57,164 nucleotides of DNA from Clostridium sp. LS (GCF_002760435.1 NZ_AUUU01000017.1:1-57164); one strand, 5' to 3'; numbered from the stretch's first letter, positions 35,215 to 45,365 are shown. Numbers and translations: made by a program. The notes: generated by a model from the sequence alone, not told the origin.

Positions 35215-38208
35215 TTATTTTGATGCATAACTTGCTGAATCTACTAATACATATGCACTATTTGCTGGTACAATAACTGTTGCGCCTTTATACTCTTCTA
35301 ATTTTTCAATTCCGGCCTTATTTTCATTTACTACAACTGTCCAACCTTTTGATGGTAGTGTTACTTCAATTGTTTTGTTATTTGAGTTAAAAATTACTGC
35401 AATTTTATTCCAAGAGTCACCAACAGCGTTTCCATTTAATGTATATGCAACTATATTATCTCCTTTAAAGTCTTTTCCTTCTTGTAAAAATTTAAGATTT
35501 TCTTGGATATCTTTAGTATTACTCATTCTAAATGCTTTATGAGAAGACCTTAAATTAATTAAACCTCTATAATAGTTATATAAATCTTGATATTCTTTTA
35601 CCCTTTCCCAATCAAGTTTATTAACGCTATCTGGTGCATTATAGCTATTTCCATTGAAAGTCCCATCTTTATTAACTTTGGTTCTCGCAAATTCTTCACC
35701 GGCTTGAATAAATGGCATTCCTTGAGATGTAAATACTAGGGCTGCTGAAACCTTATTCATAGCTTCTATTTCGCGTTCTGACTTATTAGGACTAACTGTT
35801 TGTAATTTATCCCATAAAGTCATATTATCATGACATGAAGCATAAGTAATTGTTTGATAAGGTTCATTTGCCCAAGGTTCTTTTGAATAATTTACTTTAC
35901 TATAATCTATTCCATCATGCTTAGTTGATGCAACTATACCAAATTTTATGGAATCTTCAAATCCTATTCCTCCATTTATAAATCCTCCAGACTTATCATC
36001 GAATACATTACCTTTGATTCCATCTCTAAAATCATCACTAAACATACCAATTTGCAATTCTCCAAATTTAGTGGCATTAGCTTTTAATGATTGTTGTTCT
36101 TTTGGTAGAGCTACATCTCCACCTGCCCAGCCTTCACCGTAAACTATTATCTTTTTATCAATTTTATCTAATTCGCTTCTTATCTCTTTCATTGTATCAA
36201 TATCATGAATAGCCATTAAATCAAATCTAAATCCGTCTATATGATACTCTTGTACCCAGTATTTAACTGAATCAACAATTAATCTTCTGACCATAGAACG
36301 CTCTGAAGCGGTTTCATTACCAGTACCTGAACCATTTGAAAAACCGCCTGCAGCGTTTTGACGATAATAATAGTCTGGAACAGCTAGGTTAAACAATGAA
36401 TCTGTTGTTGTTCCAGTATGATTATAAACAACATCCATTATTACTTTAATTCCTTGTTTATGAAGTTCTTGAACTAATTCCTTAAATTCTTTTATTCTTA
36501 TTTTTCCATCATAAGGATCTGAAGAATAAGAACCTTCTGGTACATTATAGTTTTGCGGATCATATCCCCAATTAAATTGAGGAGTATTTAACCTTGTTTC
36601 ATCAATTGACCTATGATCAAAAGCTGGCATTAATTGTACAGTATTTATTCCAAGTTCTTTTAAATGAGCTACTCCAGTTTTAACATCTGTACCTGGAATA
36701 GTTGTTTTATCTTGCCATACACCTTTATATTTACCTCTATATTCCAAAGTAACACCTGAGTTTGGATCTATAGAAAAATCTCTAATATGCATTTCATATA
36801 TCATAGCATCTGTTGGATTTTCAAGTTCAGGCCTCTTATCTTCACTCCATCCAACTGGATTAGTTGAGTTTAAGTTTACAACCATTCCTCTCTTTCCATT
36901 AACACCTACAGCTTTTGCATAAGGATCAGTAACTTCATTTTCTTTTCCGTCAATTGTTACTAAATAATTATAGTAAACACCATCTAAGTCACCATTTTCT
37001 TCAATAGCCCAAGTTCCTTTTTCACCCTTTTCCATGTCTACTACCTTTTCAGCCGGGTTAAACTTTCTTCCATCATTTCCATATAAAGCAACCCTCACTT
37101 TAGTTGCAGTTGGAGCCCATAAAATAAATCTTGTTTCGTTAGGATTATATATGGCTCCAAGTTCACCTTTATATCCAAATAAATCATCAAATTCTTTAGA
37201 TCCATATATCTTACCAAAACTAGAATTTGCACTACTAAACTTTGGTATTTCTAAAGTATAAGTACTTAATAAATTAATCGGATTTTTAAACTTAATTAAA
37301 CCATCTATAGCACTTTGTCCAACATTTACTGAGTATAAAGAGCTATCGGTAACGATACCATTTTCTTTTACAACAATTCCATCAGTAGTTAAAAGCTTAG
37401 CATTTAACTTAAAACTCATTTCAGTAATAGAATCAATTTTTAAAGAAGTTATTTGGGGATTTTTAATTGGTTCACTAGGATTAGTATAAACTTTTTCATC
37501 TCCTTGAAGAATATAAGCATTAATCTCACCATTATTATTCGCATATGCTAAATCTACACTTCTATCTTTATCTCCATCTTTTGATGTCCAGCTATTTCCA
37601 CCTTGTCTAATTATAAATGATACTGCTTTTGATTTCTGAACATTTGTTTTGGTTATTTCTGCTAATTTGCCAAAGTCATCTTGCTTATTAAAAGCATAAC
37701 CGGCTGAGTCGCTATTATTAATCCATGACCAAACATCCCAAGAGTCATAATTTTGATCTAACCTATAATAATGAAGATTTAATTTAACTGTACTAAAATT
37801 TCTATTTAGAGGGTTATCTACGCGAGTAGCTTCTCCACTACCTTGGGTAATTTTAGTTTCTACATCGCCATTAGCTAAATCTACATTTTCATCACCTGTT
37901 GCTTTTTCTACCCAATCACCTTTTCTAATTATAAAAGATAATTGCTGTGCTTCCTTAGTAGTCTCCACAACTGCAAATTTTCCTTGCTCATCCTCTCCGA
38001 TAAAATTCACTTGCCTCCCATCCTTTCCTTTTTCCCAAGCCCAAACATTCCAGCCATCATAATTTTTATCTGCTCTATCATATCGTATTTTTACATAAAC
38101 AATATTAGAGTTTTCAGCGGCTTGTACTGATTTTATTGGTATTTGCAACATCGTAACGATAAATGCCAATACCAATAATAGTGCTGATACATTTCTAAAT
38201 TTTTTCAC
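35215..38208 (-). CDS. pulA: Secreted type I pullulanase
   Basis: A 997-residue exported alpha-1,6-glucan debranching enzyme. It has a signal peptide (residues 1-31, ending VQAA). Two tandem CBM41/pullulanase-associated starch-binding repeats follow (about 38-135 and 142-245; each has a YDGWNVWAW or YDSWDVWSW core). Then come an Ig-like/CBM48 region (about 345-440), the GH13 barrel with the type I signature YNWGYDPQNY, the nucleophile Asp in GFRFDLMAIHD, the acid Glu in YGEGWAGG and the transition-state Asp in SCHDNMTLWD, and a C-terminal beta domain. The start is GTG, with GGAGGG 8 nt away. It lets the cell use pullulan and starch. No S-layer or LPXTG anchor is seen. Confidence 0.96.
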   Translation of the reverse strand: MKKFRNVSALLLVLAFIVTMLQIPIKSVQAAENSNIVYVKIRYDRADKNYDGWNVWAWEKGKDGRQVNFIGEDEQGKFAVVETTKEAQQLSFIIRKGDWVEKATGDENVDLANGDVETKITQGSGEATRVDNPLNRNFSTVKLNLHYYRLDQNYDSWDVWSWINNSDSAGYAFNKQDDFGKLAEITKTNVQKSKAVSFIIRQGGNSWTSKDGDKDRSVDLAYANNNGEINAYILQGDEKVYTNPSEPIKNPQITSLKIDSITEMSFKLNAKLLTTDGIVVKENGIVTDSSLYSVNVGQSAIDGLIKFKNPINLLSTYTLEIPKFSSANSSFGKIYGSKEFDDLFGYKGELGAIYNPNETRFILWAPTATKVRVALYGNDGRKFNPAEKVVDMEKGEKGTWAIEENGDLDGVYYNYLVTIDGKENEVTDPYAKAVGVNGKRGMVVNLNSTNPVGWSEDKRPELENPTDAMIYEMHIRDFSIDPNSGVTLEYRGKYKGVWQDKTTIPGTDVKTGVAHLKELGINTVQLMPAFDHRSIDETRLNTPQFNWGYDPQNYNVPEGSYSSDPYDGKIRIKEFKELVQELHKQGIKVIMDVVYNHTGTTTDSLFNLAVPDYYYRQNAAGGFSNGSGTGNETASERSMVRRLIVDSVKYWVQEYHIDGFRFDLMAIHDIDTMKEIRSELDKIDKKIIVYGEGWAGGDVALPKEQQSLKANATKFGELQIGMFSDDFRDGIKGNVFDDKSGGFINGGIGFEDSIKFGIVASTKHDGIDYSKVNYSKEPWANEPYQTITYASCHDNMTLWDKLQTVSPNKSEREIEAMNKVSAALVFTSQGMPFIQAGEEFARTKVNKDGTFNGNSYNAPDSVNKLDWERVKEYQDLYNYYRGLINLRSSHKAFRMSNTKDIQENLKFLQEGKDFKGDNIVAYTLNGNAVGDSWNKIAVIFNSNNKTIEVTLPSKGWTVVVNENKAGIEKLEEYKGATVIVPANSAYVLVDSASYASK

Positions 38209-38271
38209 TTTATTCCCTCCTATTAAACGTTTTCCAAATTAATTATATCACAGTATTTACCATAAAAATGA

Positions 38272-38313
38272 TAAGCTATAATGTTTGTAATAATTTACAA
38301 ACATTATAGCTTA
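38272..38313. terminator. 19-bp perfect hairpin after guaB
   Basis: TAAGCTATAATGTTTGTAA and its exact complement flank TAAT. It sits between the guaB stop (38385) and the pullulanase start (38208), both on the minus strand. It is followed in that direction by TCATTTTTATGG, consistent with a guaB terminator. Confidence 0.75.
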
Positions 38314-38384
38314 AAATTAATGTATTAATATTTTATTTTCCCTAAATAATGTCAATGATAATTATAACATTTTATTATAAAAAA

Positions 38385-39893
38385 CTATTGTTGAGAATTA
38401 TAAGTATTTTCCTTTAATACAACATCATGTGAACTTCCTTCTACAATACTTGTAGCAGATACTAATGTTATTTTCGCATTCTTTTGTAATTCTGGGATTG
38501 TAAGAGCTCCGCAATTGCACATGGTTGATTTAACTTTATTTAATGTTATTGTAACATTATCTTTCAAGCTTCCTGCATATGGTACATAAGAATCAACACC
38601 TTCTTCGAAAGATAATTTCTTATCTCCACCAAGGTCATATCTCTGCCAGTTTCTTGCTCTATTGGAACCTTCACCCCAATATTCCTTCATGTAGCTTCCA
38701 TTTATATTAACTTTATTAGTTGGACTTTCATCAAACCTTGAGAAATACCTTCCTAACATAATAAAGTCTGCCCCCATAGCTAATGCTAAAGTAATATGAT
38801 AATCATGAACTATACCTCCATCAGAACATACTGGGATATAAATTCCTGTTTTTTCATAATATTCATCTCTGGCTTTTACTACATCAATAAGTGATGTTGC
38901 TTGTCCTCGGCCTATACCTTTCTGCTCTCTGGTAATGCAAATAGATCCTCCACCAATTCCAACTTTAACAAAATCAGCTCCTGCCTCAGCTAAGAATAAA
39001 AATCCATCCCTATCAACAACATTTCCAGCTCCAACTTTGATATTTTCTCCAAAGTTTTTATGTATATAATCAATTGTTATCTTTTGCCACTCTGAAAAAC
39101 CTTCAGATGAATCTATGCATAATACATCTGCACCTGCATTAATTAAAGCTGGTACTCTTTCTGCATAATCCCTGGTGTTTATACCTGCACCAACTACATA
39201 TCTTTTTTGAGAATCAATAAGCTCATTTGAATTTTCCTTATTAGCTGAATAATCTTTACGGAAAACCATATATTTTAACTTTTGTTCTTTATCAACTAAT
39301 GGTAAACTATTTAATTTATTATCCCAAATAATATTATTTGCCTCTTTTAATGTTATATTGGCATCAGCATATATTAATTCGTTAAATGGCGTCATAAATT
39401 CTGAAACCTTAGTACTCATATCCATTCTAGTTACTCTATAATCTCTACTTGTTACAATCCCAAGAAGTTTCCCATTAGGAGTACCATCTTCTGTAACTGC
39501 CATTGTAGAATGACCTGTTTTCTCTTTTAATTCTACTACTTCAGCTAATGTTGAATCTGGCTTTAGATTTGAATCACTAGTTACAAAACCAGATTTATAA
39601 TTTTTAACTCTTGCAACCATAGCTGCTTCATTTTCAATTGATTGAGATCCATATATAAATGAAACTCCACCTTCCTTTGCTAAAGCAACTGCCATTTTGT
39701 CGTCTGATACTGATTGCATGATTGCTGATACTAAGGGAATATTAATTGTAATCGGTGATTGTTCACCTTTTTTGAATTTAACAAGTGGTGTTTTCAAACT
39801 TACATTTTGAGGGATGCAATCTGTTGAAGAATACCCTGGAACTAATAAATATTCTCCAAAAGTATGAGATGGTTCATTGAAATAATATGCCAT
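38385..39893 (-). CDS. guaB: IMP dehydrogenase, Tritrichomonas foetus-like subtype
   Basis: GuaB oxidises IMP to XMP, the committed step to GMP. The 502-residue protein has a TIM barrel split by a CBS pair (about 100-215). The catalytic Cys319 is in [13 protein letters not shown] and the flap has Arg418-Tyr419 (NWQRYDLGG). Throughout ([20 protein letters not shown] at the start, [13 protein letters not shown] near the end) it follows the T. foetus parasite enzyme as I remember it, with the same residue numbers, rather than the usual bacterial GuaB. Lys310 and Glu431, linked with mycophenolic acid resistance in T. foetus, are kept. The start follows GGAG. The promoter is at 39933-39962. Confidence 0.95.
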   Translation of the reverse strand: MAYYFNEPSHTFGEYLLVPGYSSTDCIPQNVSLKTPLVKFKKGEQSPITINIPLVSAIMQSVSDDKMAVALAKEGGVSFIYGSQSIENEAAMVARVKNYKSGFVTSDSNLKPDSTLAEVVELKEKTGHSTMAVTEDGTPNGKLLGIVTSRDYRVTRMDMSTKVSEFMTPFNELIYADANITLKEANNIIWDNKLNSLPLVDKEQKLKYMVFRKDYSANKENSNELIDSQKRYVVGAGINTRDYAERVPALINAGADVLCIDSSEGFSEWQKITIDYIHKNFGENIKVGAGNVVDRDGFLFLAEAGADFVKVGIGGGSICITREQKGIGRGQATSLIDVVKARDEYYEKTGIYIPVCSDGGIVHDYHITLALAMGADFIMLGRYFSRFDESPTNKVNINGSYMKEYWGEGSNRARNWQRYDLGGDKKLSFEEGVDSYVPYAGSLKDNVTITLNKVKSTMCNCGALTIPELQKNAKITLVSATSIVEGSSHDVVLKENTYNSQQ

Positions 39894-39932
39894 TATATCT
39901 TACTCCTTTATTTTATAAATATTTTATTGTAT

Positions 39933-39962
39933 ATAATAATATATTTTTCTTTATATTGTCAA
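39933..39962 (-). promoter_or_regulatory. Sigma-A type promoter of guaB
   Basis: On the minus strand TTGACA (39962-39957) and TATTAT (39938-39933) are 18 nt apart. The mRNA leader would be only about 30 nt, too short for a purine riboswitch. Confidence 0.75.
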
Positions 39963-39987
39963 CTTAAAGTGAAATTAGGTTAATTAG

Positions 39988-40248
39988 CTATTTGTATACT
40001 TTTATGGAATAATTCAATATGCCAGCATTGCCACCCAAATCCATAACAATATACCAGTGCCCTGTTCTAGGGACTGTAATATTATATGTAGAACAAGTTG
40101 CAACACCTCCATAATACTCACAATTCATATTATTCTTATATCGTTGAAAGTTTATGTTATCCATTAAATATATATTCACTTTTCTATCAATTGCAATGCT
40201 TAAAATATCACCTTTTTTAAAATTTCCCTCTTCATAAGAATATTTCAT
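39988..40248 (-). CDS. DUF1883 domain protein
   Basis: An 86-residue protein matching the small beta-rich DUF1883 family: KKGDILSIAIDRKVNIYLMDNINFQRY, then YYGGVATCSTYNITVPRTGHWYIVMDLGG. The function is unknown. DUF1883 also occurs attached to TIR domains in some bacteria, but no TIR partner is nearby. I chose the ATG at 40248 behind GAGGGAGA; the open frame has eight more codons. It is 39 nt downstream of the YdcF-like gene's stop on the same strand. Confidence 0.8.
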   Translation of the reverse strand: MKYSYEEGNFKKGDILSIAIDRKVNIYLMDNINFQRYKNNMNCEYYGGVATCSTYNITVPRTGHWYIVMDLGGNAGILNYSIKVYK

Positions 40249-40286
40249 TAATTCTCCCTCTTTTTTAACCATACATAATTAAAATA

Positions 40287-40895
40287 TTATTTACTCCAAA
40301 TAGGAATGGCATTTTTTAATTGACCTCCACAGCGGGACAATTCTCCCATTACATTGTTTATACCTTGTTCTGTCTTAAACCAATTATCTTTAGTAATTCC
40401 CTCTATATTAACAGGACACACAATAAATTCTGTATTAGGATATGCATAACTATAGAACATTAAACAACGCTTTGCATGAAAGGATTTACAGCAAATAATT
40501 GCTCTTTTTATTTCTAAATTTAATTTATTCGTAACCTCAAGAGATTTAAATGCATTTTCCTTTGTCCAAGTTGCATTATCTTCTTTTAATATAGCAGTTT
40601 CATTAACACCATAAGATAACATTACCTCTTTCATAAATTCCCATTCAGTGTTGTATTGTTCTTTATATATTTCACTATTTGTCACTGGTCCTGGAAAATA
40701 ACCTTTACTCATACTATATTTTCCCGATGGTAAAATATAGGGTGCATAATTATTTAACCAAAGTTTAGCAGCTTTTTCTGATGGTTCTGGCCAAGAGCCT
40801 CCTGGGACAAAAATAATATCAGCTTCTTTAGGCCTACCTTCCACAAAAATATACGAAGTAATTTCCCTAATAAAATTCACACCTTTTGATTCCAT
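40287..40895 (-). CDS. YdcF/DUF218-family protein
   Basis: A 202-residue soluble protein of the DUF218 (ElyC/SanA/YdcF) Rossmann-like family. It has the N-terminal ADIIFVPGGSWP strand-loop, the conserved acidic TNSEIYKEQYNTEWEFMKEVMLSYGV helix, ILKEDNATWTKENA (Glu and the E/D-N pair typical of the family) and IICCKSFHAKRCLMFY. It lacks the N-terminal membrane span of ElyC/SanA, so it resembles YdcF. The reaction is unknown; YdcF binds S-adenosylmethionine. AGGAGA precedes the ATG. Confidence 0.85.
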   Translation of the reverse strand: MESKGVNFIREITSYIFVEGRPKEADIIFVPGGSWPEPSEKAAKLWLNNYAPYILPSGKYSMSKGYFPGPVTNSEIYKEQYNTEWEFMKEVMLSYGVNETAILKEDNATWTKENAFKSLEVTNKLNLEIKRAIICCKSFHAKRCLMFYSYAYPNTEFIVCPVNIEGITKDNWFKTEQGINNVMGELSRCGGQLKNAIPIWSK

Positions 40896-40939
40896 AGTTA
40901 TCTCCTAAATTTAAAATAAAAAATTAAATATCCTATAAC

Positions 40940-41740
40940 CTATTCTTTATCAAAATCTCTGCCAATATCACTAGCTGTATGAGAATCTGATCCATAAACC
41001 TTCTTAACACCATACTTATTTACAAGTTCTTTAAATGTATCACTCACATATATTTCTCCACAATATGGTTTTCTAAGACCAGCTGTATTTACATCGACCT
41101 CATAATCTCTATTTTTAATTTCTTTAACTATTTCTTCTAAAAGTTCATTATTTTTATATTCTAGAGGATACAAGTTATTAAAAATTCTAATTAGATTTGG
41201 ATGTCCAATACGTCGTGGCTTATATTCACCCAAATCTGCTTTTATTGCCATAAGCAATGTTTCATAATATTTATCATAAATTTTTTCAGTAGTACCTAAC
41301 TCCTTTAAAGCTATTTCAAATCCTTCTTTTCCATCTATAGCTGTATAGGTATCTCCAATCTTTATAAAATGTACAGAAAGCAATCCATCTTCGAGCTTCG
41401 GGCCATACGTATTTAAAAGTTTTTTTGTTTCTTCTTCATATCCTTCTAGAAAATCAACTTCAAGACCTATGTTAATTTTGATTTTGTTTTCAAATTTTAA
41501 CTTGATTTGCTGAGCTTCTTTTAAATATTTCTCTATTGCATCTTTATCTGGAGCACATTCATCTAAAAACTCTTTATCCTCCATAAAATAGCATGGGAAA
41601 GGCATATGCTCAGTAAATGTCATTTCTTCTAAACCTTCTTCTAGTGCCTTTTCTACATACATTTCAAAAGTATCTTTTGTTCCATGAGGGCAATATGGCG
41701 AATGAATATGGCCATCTTTTACTATCTTTTTATTCTCCAT
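40940..41740 (-). CDS. hisJ: Histidinol-phosphatase, PHP family
   Basis: HisJ removes phosphate from L-histidinol phosphate in histidine synthesis. The 266-residue PHP-domain protein has metal-binding motifs DGHIHSPYCPHG (residues 9-20), TFTEHMPFP (near 40), the conserved GLEVDFLEGYE (near 112), SVHFI (near 141), RRIGHPNL (near 196) and a final YGSDSHTASDIG (near 250). No other his gene is near, as is common for HisJ/HisK. The Shine-Dalgarno is weak (GAAAAAG). A PHP phosphatase with another substrate is the alternative. Confidence 0.88.
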   Translation of the reverse strand: MENKKIVKDGHIHSPYCPHGTKDTFEMYVEKALEEGLEEMTFTEHMPFPCYFMEDKEFLDECAPDKDAIEKYLKEAQQIKLKFENKIKINIGLEVDFLEGYEEETKKLLNTYGPKLEDGLLSVHFIKIGDTYTAIDGKEGFEIALKELGTTEKIYDKYYETLLMAIKADLGEYKPRRIGHPNLIRIFNNLYPLEYKNNELLEEIVKEIKNRDYEVDVNTAGLRKPYCGEIYVSDTFKELVNKYGVKKVYGSDSHTASDIGRDFDKE

Positions 41741-41841
41741 AATACTTTTTCAAAGAAAGATAATTTTTGTTTAATCCTTCTTTAAAGATTCACTTCCCTT
41801 CTATCTAAAGACTCTCATTTTATTTTATTCCACTTTAATTA

Positions 41842-42222
41842 TTATTTGTCTTCACGAAGCAAATACTGGTTATTGTCTAAATCTTTAAAGGAAAACATTT
41901 TACCATACGGCATAGTCATTAATTCTCCTACGTCTACAGAATTATTTTTCATTTCTGCGTATGCCTTCTCTATGTCATCTGTACTTAGAATTACAGATGG
42001 ATGCTCAACATTTGCTTTAGGATTTTGAGTTCTCATCATATTTTTATCGTATAATACAAATGTAGTTTGTGAATTTTCACTTGGTGCAACCTCTACCCAT
42101 TTCATATTTGGCCCCATTTGTTGTTCAAATTTAACAACGAAATTTAGCTTATTAACCCAAAATTTTTTTGCTTCCTCTTGATTTTCAACATAAATTGTTA
42201 TTTTACTTATATTATTTATCAT
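41842..42222 (-). CDS. VOC-family (glyoxalase/bleomycin-resistance fold) protein
   Basis: A 126-residue vicinal-oxygen-chelate fold protein with two beta-alpha-beta-beta-beta modules: ISKITIYVENQEEAKKFWVNKLNFVV at the start and the closing GKMFSFKDLDNNQYLLRE, where the last acidic residue is the usual metal ligand of the second module. Relatives include glyoxalases and drug-binding proteins; the substrate is unknown. AGGAGG precedes the ATG. It stands alone between hisJ and a GNAT gene. Confidence 0.88.
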   Translation of the reverse strand: MINNISKITIYVENQEEAKKFWVNKLNFVVKFEQQMGPNMKWVEVAPSENSQTTFVLYDKNMMRTQNPKANVEHPSVILSTDDIEKAYAEMKNNSVDVGELMTMPYGKMFSFKDLDNNQYLLREDK

Positions 42223-42356
42223 ATTTATCCTCCTGTATATTAATTATTTATTTCTTTTTAATTTTATACTTACATTATTACGAATTTAAAAATCAACTCA
42301 TAGTTTATTATTTTTATATTTATGTGATAAGTAATATTCTAAATATGAATTTTACC

Positions 42357-42827
42357 TTATTTTTCGTATTCATATATATGGTAGTTGCACTCATGCATAC
42401 CTAAAGAACTATATGTAGCTTGAGCGTTTAAATTTTCTTTCTCAACATACAATCTTATTCCAGCTATTCCTTCATCATTATCACAAACATTTTTTACATG
42501 ATTATATAATTTCTTATAAATGCCTTTTCTTCTAAAATTAGCATCAACATAAACACTTTCAACCCAAAGGAACATTCCATTCCTCCAATCGCTCCACTCA
42601 TAAGTGTACATTATTTGTCCAACCACTTTATTATCAATTACATAAACATAATACTGCCCCTTAGCTTGATCGTTTATTACTGCGCTAACCCCTTTAGAAA
42701 GAATCTCTAGGTCTAACTCTTTATCTTCTGTTTCTTTTGCCAAGTTATAATTAAACTTTACTATAGTCTCTAAATCATTAATTTCTGCTTTTCTTATTTC
42801 CACTAAATTTTCACTTATATTATTCAT
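42357..42827 (-). CDS. GNAT-family N-acetyltransferase
   Basis: A 156-residue acetyltransferase with the full GNAT pattern: VEIRKAEINDLETIVKFN (strand 1, helix 1), VVGQIMYTYEWSDWRNGMFLWVESVYVDANFRRKGIYKKLYNHV (strand 4 and the acetyl-CoA loop RRKGIY) and NLNAQATYSSLGMHE near the end. I chose the ATG at 42827, behind GGAGG with 6-nt spacing, over the ATG at 42848. Substrate is unknown. Confidence 0.88.
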   Translation of the reverse strand: MNNISENLVEIRKAEINDLETIVKFNYNLAKETEDKELDLEILSKGVSAVINDQAKGQYYVYVIDNKVVGQIMYTYEWSDWRNGMFLWVESVYVDANFRRKGIYKKLYNHVKNVCDNDEGIAGIRLYVEKENLNAQATYSSLGMHECNYHIYEYEK

Positions 42828-42944
42828 TTTTTCCTCCATATTATGCATTAACTATATTTTAGCACTCAACATTAATCTTAAATAGTACTTTTATGAAAAA
42901 ATGCTATATTTTTATTTCCATCTATTATTTATAATATAATTTTA

Positions 42945-42988
42945 AAAGGTCCCTCTTGCATATAAACACATATGTAAGAAGGACCTTT
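42945..42988 (-). terminator. Terminator of the NAD operon
   Basis: On the minus strand AAAGGTCC and GGACCTTT, extended by TCTT/AAGA after one mismatch, close an 18-nt loop and are followed by TTAAAAT. It lies 33 nt after the PARG stop, marking the operon's 3' end. Confidence 0.75.
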
Positions 42989-43020
42989 AAATTAAACTAT
43001 AACAATAGACTAAGCAAACT

Positions 43021-43851
43021 TTACTCAATTAATTTTTCAAATGTTCTTATACATTCTTGAGTTTTTGAATTATCAAATACTGCAAAAATAATATTATCAA
43101 AGTAACTTATAAAATTTTCATCATATAATAATTTATGCCAGTAATGAGCGATAGTATTTGGATTATTTCTAAATACTCCACATCCATAAGCACCTAAAAC
43201 CAAATTTTTATTTTTATTTTCAGCAAATAATGCTAACACTTTCCTCATTCTTATTTTCATTACTTTCTCAGCTAAATTCTTATCTTCATTTTTCAATAAG
43301 ACTTGTCCGTAATTTACTGCTGGAGCTGTTATTATACTAGCCGTAATTGGCCTTTCTAGTAAATTCAAATTTTCATCTCTTATAAACACAACTTCTGGAG
43401 AATAAATCATATAATCAGTATACATCATAGATTTATAAGCCCTATTTTCCAAATAATATTTTTCATTTTTAAGTTGTGTATCATATAATCCACTTCCTAC
43501 AGCAATGCTTTCTTCTTGAGCTAAAGCTCCATTTAAAAAGCCTCCACCAGGATTTTTCGCGCTGGCAAAATTCAATACTCCAATATCTTTGTAATTCTCA
43601 TTTGCTAAATCCAAAACAGCTTTAACTGTTGGAACATTAATTACTTTAATATTTGAAGCTTTATTACTTGAGGCATTTTTAAATTTTTCTGATAAAACAT
43701 CTCCTTCTTCAGGAGAAATAAGAATGCTTTCATTAATTGATTTTTTATGAAGATTTGAAATATCTATTTTTTTATCATCTAAAATATAATACCCATCCTT
43801 TAAATACTTTAACGTATTTTGAGCAGCCTCGATTCTTGAGGTTTTTTTCAT
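43021..43851 (-). CDS. Microbial-type poly(ADP-ribose) glycohydrolase (TIGR02452 family)
   Basis: This 276-residue macrodomain-related enzyme of bacterial PARG type removes ADP-ribose from modified targets. The PARG signature GGG-X7-QEE is exact: Gly102-104 in NPGGGFLNG and Gln112-Glu113-Glu114 in AQEES. VLNFASAKN before it, ITAPAVNY, and VLGAYGCGVFRNNP are the other ligand-binding loops of the macro fold. GGGGTGA precedes the ATG. It is the fifth and last gene of the NAD operon, 47 nt after the nicotinamide phosphoribosyltransferase gene. The context suggests that its product, ADP-ribose, is recycled or monitored by the operon (inference). Confidence 0.92.
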   Translation of the reverse strand: MKKTSRIEAAQNTLKYLKDGYYILDDKKIDISNLHKKSINESILISPEEGDVLSEKFKNASSNKASNIKVINVPTVKAVLDLANENYKDIGVLNFASAKNPGGGFLNGALAQEESIAVGSGLYDTQLKNEKYYLENRAYKSMMYTDYMIYSPEVVFIRDENLNLLERPITASIITAPAVNYGQVLLKNEDKNLAEKVMKIRMRKVLALFAENKNKNLVLGAYGCGVFRNNPNTIAHYWHKLLYDENFISYFDNIIFAVFDNSKTQECIRTFEKLIE

Positions 43852-43898
43852 TTTATCTCACCCCTTAACTTTTACAATTAGCTTTTAGTAAAACTATA

Positions 43899-45365
43899 TT
43901 ATAAAGAATGTAATCTTTCTCTAATTTCTCTTAATGAATAATCTCTAATTAATTTACTATCCTTAAAAACAATCTCTAATAAATTATCTTTACATTCTTC
44001 CTGTTCTTTTATAGTAAGCTCGTCCTTATAAAGAATATCTTCTCCCTGCTTATAAACACAGCACATACCTTTTTGAGACTTTTTAAAGTTTCCAGTATCA
44101 GTTTTTGGATCTTTAAATATAAACTTTTCTTCCCCATTTATTACAGCATGTGTTGCTTTTAGTGCAAATCCAAAAGTATCACGAGTATTATATTGATAAG
44201 TGTATGAGCCAATTCCAAAAGTACAATTGCTTACTGCAAACCCTTTTTCTGTAAGGTGCCTGCAAATTTCTTCGCACCTTTCAACAGTAATACTGTCTCC
44301 ATAAATTGTACCTATATGCGAATTTAAAACTTTATATCCTTTTAAATTAACTTCTCCCCCAAAAATTTCCCATAAAAGTTCAACTGTTCCCTTATATGCT
44401 GGACTATCCTCAGGTGCTTCAGGATCTCCACAGATTATTTTAACTGGATCACCACTATCCCCTCTTATTACTATTTTTCCATCTCTACTTAATATATCAT
44501 CTTTTAATTTAGGCAGTATATTAGTTATAAGATTCCAATAATCATAAGTATCTGATACTATACTTAATATTCCACTTGGAAATACCTCATTAATCAGCCT
44601 TTTATATGCTTTAAGCTCATCTGTTCCGTAGCTGCACATTACACTATGCTCTGTTGAAGGAGTTCCTAGACCTACAATTTCATTTTTAATGTTACAATTA
44701 TAATATTTTTCTAAATATAGTATTGATGAAATTGTTGCAGTTCCAGTAAATGAAAGCAAATGCCCTGCACTGCTGACCTTTGCACTTTCAATAGAACTAA
44801 AACCTCTCATACTAAAATCTCCGCAAGCTTTTGTCACATCTCCATTTTCTACAGTTAAATTATAGTATTTTTCTACTATTTCTCTATATCGATAGGCAAT
44901 TGTCGCACTTGTCATAGGTTGCCATATATTGCAGCTCATAAAAGTTTCCAAATAATTTACAAGCCATGCAAAGTCATCGTGAGTATTAGTGATTTCAATC
45001 ATTGGTGTTTTGATATTTACTCTAGTTCCTTCTGGAACTGCTTTTATTTGAATAGGTAAATATCCTAAATCATGAAGCCTTTCTATATGAGTTGTATCTG
45101 CTGCAATGCTACCCATTGTTCTAGAAATTACTCTTTTGTACTCTTTAACTATTTCTTCTTTGGATACACTAAAGAAATTATCATTAAAATATTCTATAAG
45201 ATATTTCTTTAAAAATGATTGGAGACCAAACATAACAACCTTATTCATATTTTCTTTTCTAGACATTCTTGGTGTCCAGTAGCTTACTAGTTTTGTCATG
45301 CCTTCTGCATAACACATATGATGAATTGTTTTATAAAAATCTGTTAATAATAATGGATTTATCAT
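43899..45365 (-). CDS. nadV: Nicotinamide phosphoribosyltransferase (NadV/NAMPT)
   Basis: NAMPT makes nicotinamide mononucleotide from nicotinamide and PRPP. The 488-residue protein matches the family length (about 470-495). Asp183 in GDFSMRGFSS corresponds to the residue that selects nicotinamide over nicotinate, and His240 in PSTEHSVMC is the phosphorylated histidine. SDTYDYWNLI and RGDSGDPVKI bind the phosphoribosyl group. Its neighbours supply PRPP (or a related pyrophosphate) and nicotinamidase, so it belongs to an NAD salvage module. Phage homologues next to Prs-like proteins use ADP-ribose pyrophosphate instead (Namat), so this alternative should be kept open. GGGGCGA precedes the ATG. 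Confidence 0.93.
   Translation of the reverse strand: MINPLLLTDFYKTIHHMCYAEGMTKLVSYWTPRMSRKENMNKVVMFGLQSFLKKYLIEYFNDNFFSVSKEEIVKEYKRVISRTMGSIAADTTHIERLHDLGYLPIQIKAVPEGTRVNIKTPMIEITNTHDDFAWLVNYLETFMSCNIWQPMTSATIAYRYREIVEKYYNLTVENGDVTKACGDFSMRGFSSIESAKVSSAGHLLSFTGTATISSILYLEKYYNCNIKNEIVGLGTPSTEHSVMCSYGTDELKAYKRLINEVFPSGILSIVSDTYDYWNLITNILPKLKDDILSRDGKIVIRGDSGDPVKIICGDPEAPEDSPAYKGTVELLWEIFGGEVNLKGYKVLNSHIGTIYGDSITVERCEEICRHLTEKGFAVSNCTFGIGSYTYQYNTRDTFGFALKATHAVINGEEKFIFKDPKTDTGNFKKSQKGMCCVYKQGEDILYKDELTIKEQEECKDNLLEIVFKDSKLIRDYSLREIRERLHSL

Noticed and set aside
39988..40248. DUF1883 gene as part of a TIR-based immune system linked to the NAD operon
   Set aside because: No TIR domain in the window, and DUF1883 is about 3 kb from the NAD operon with unrelated genes between.
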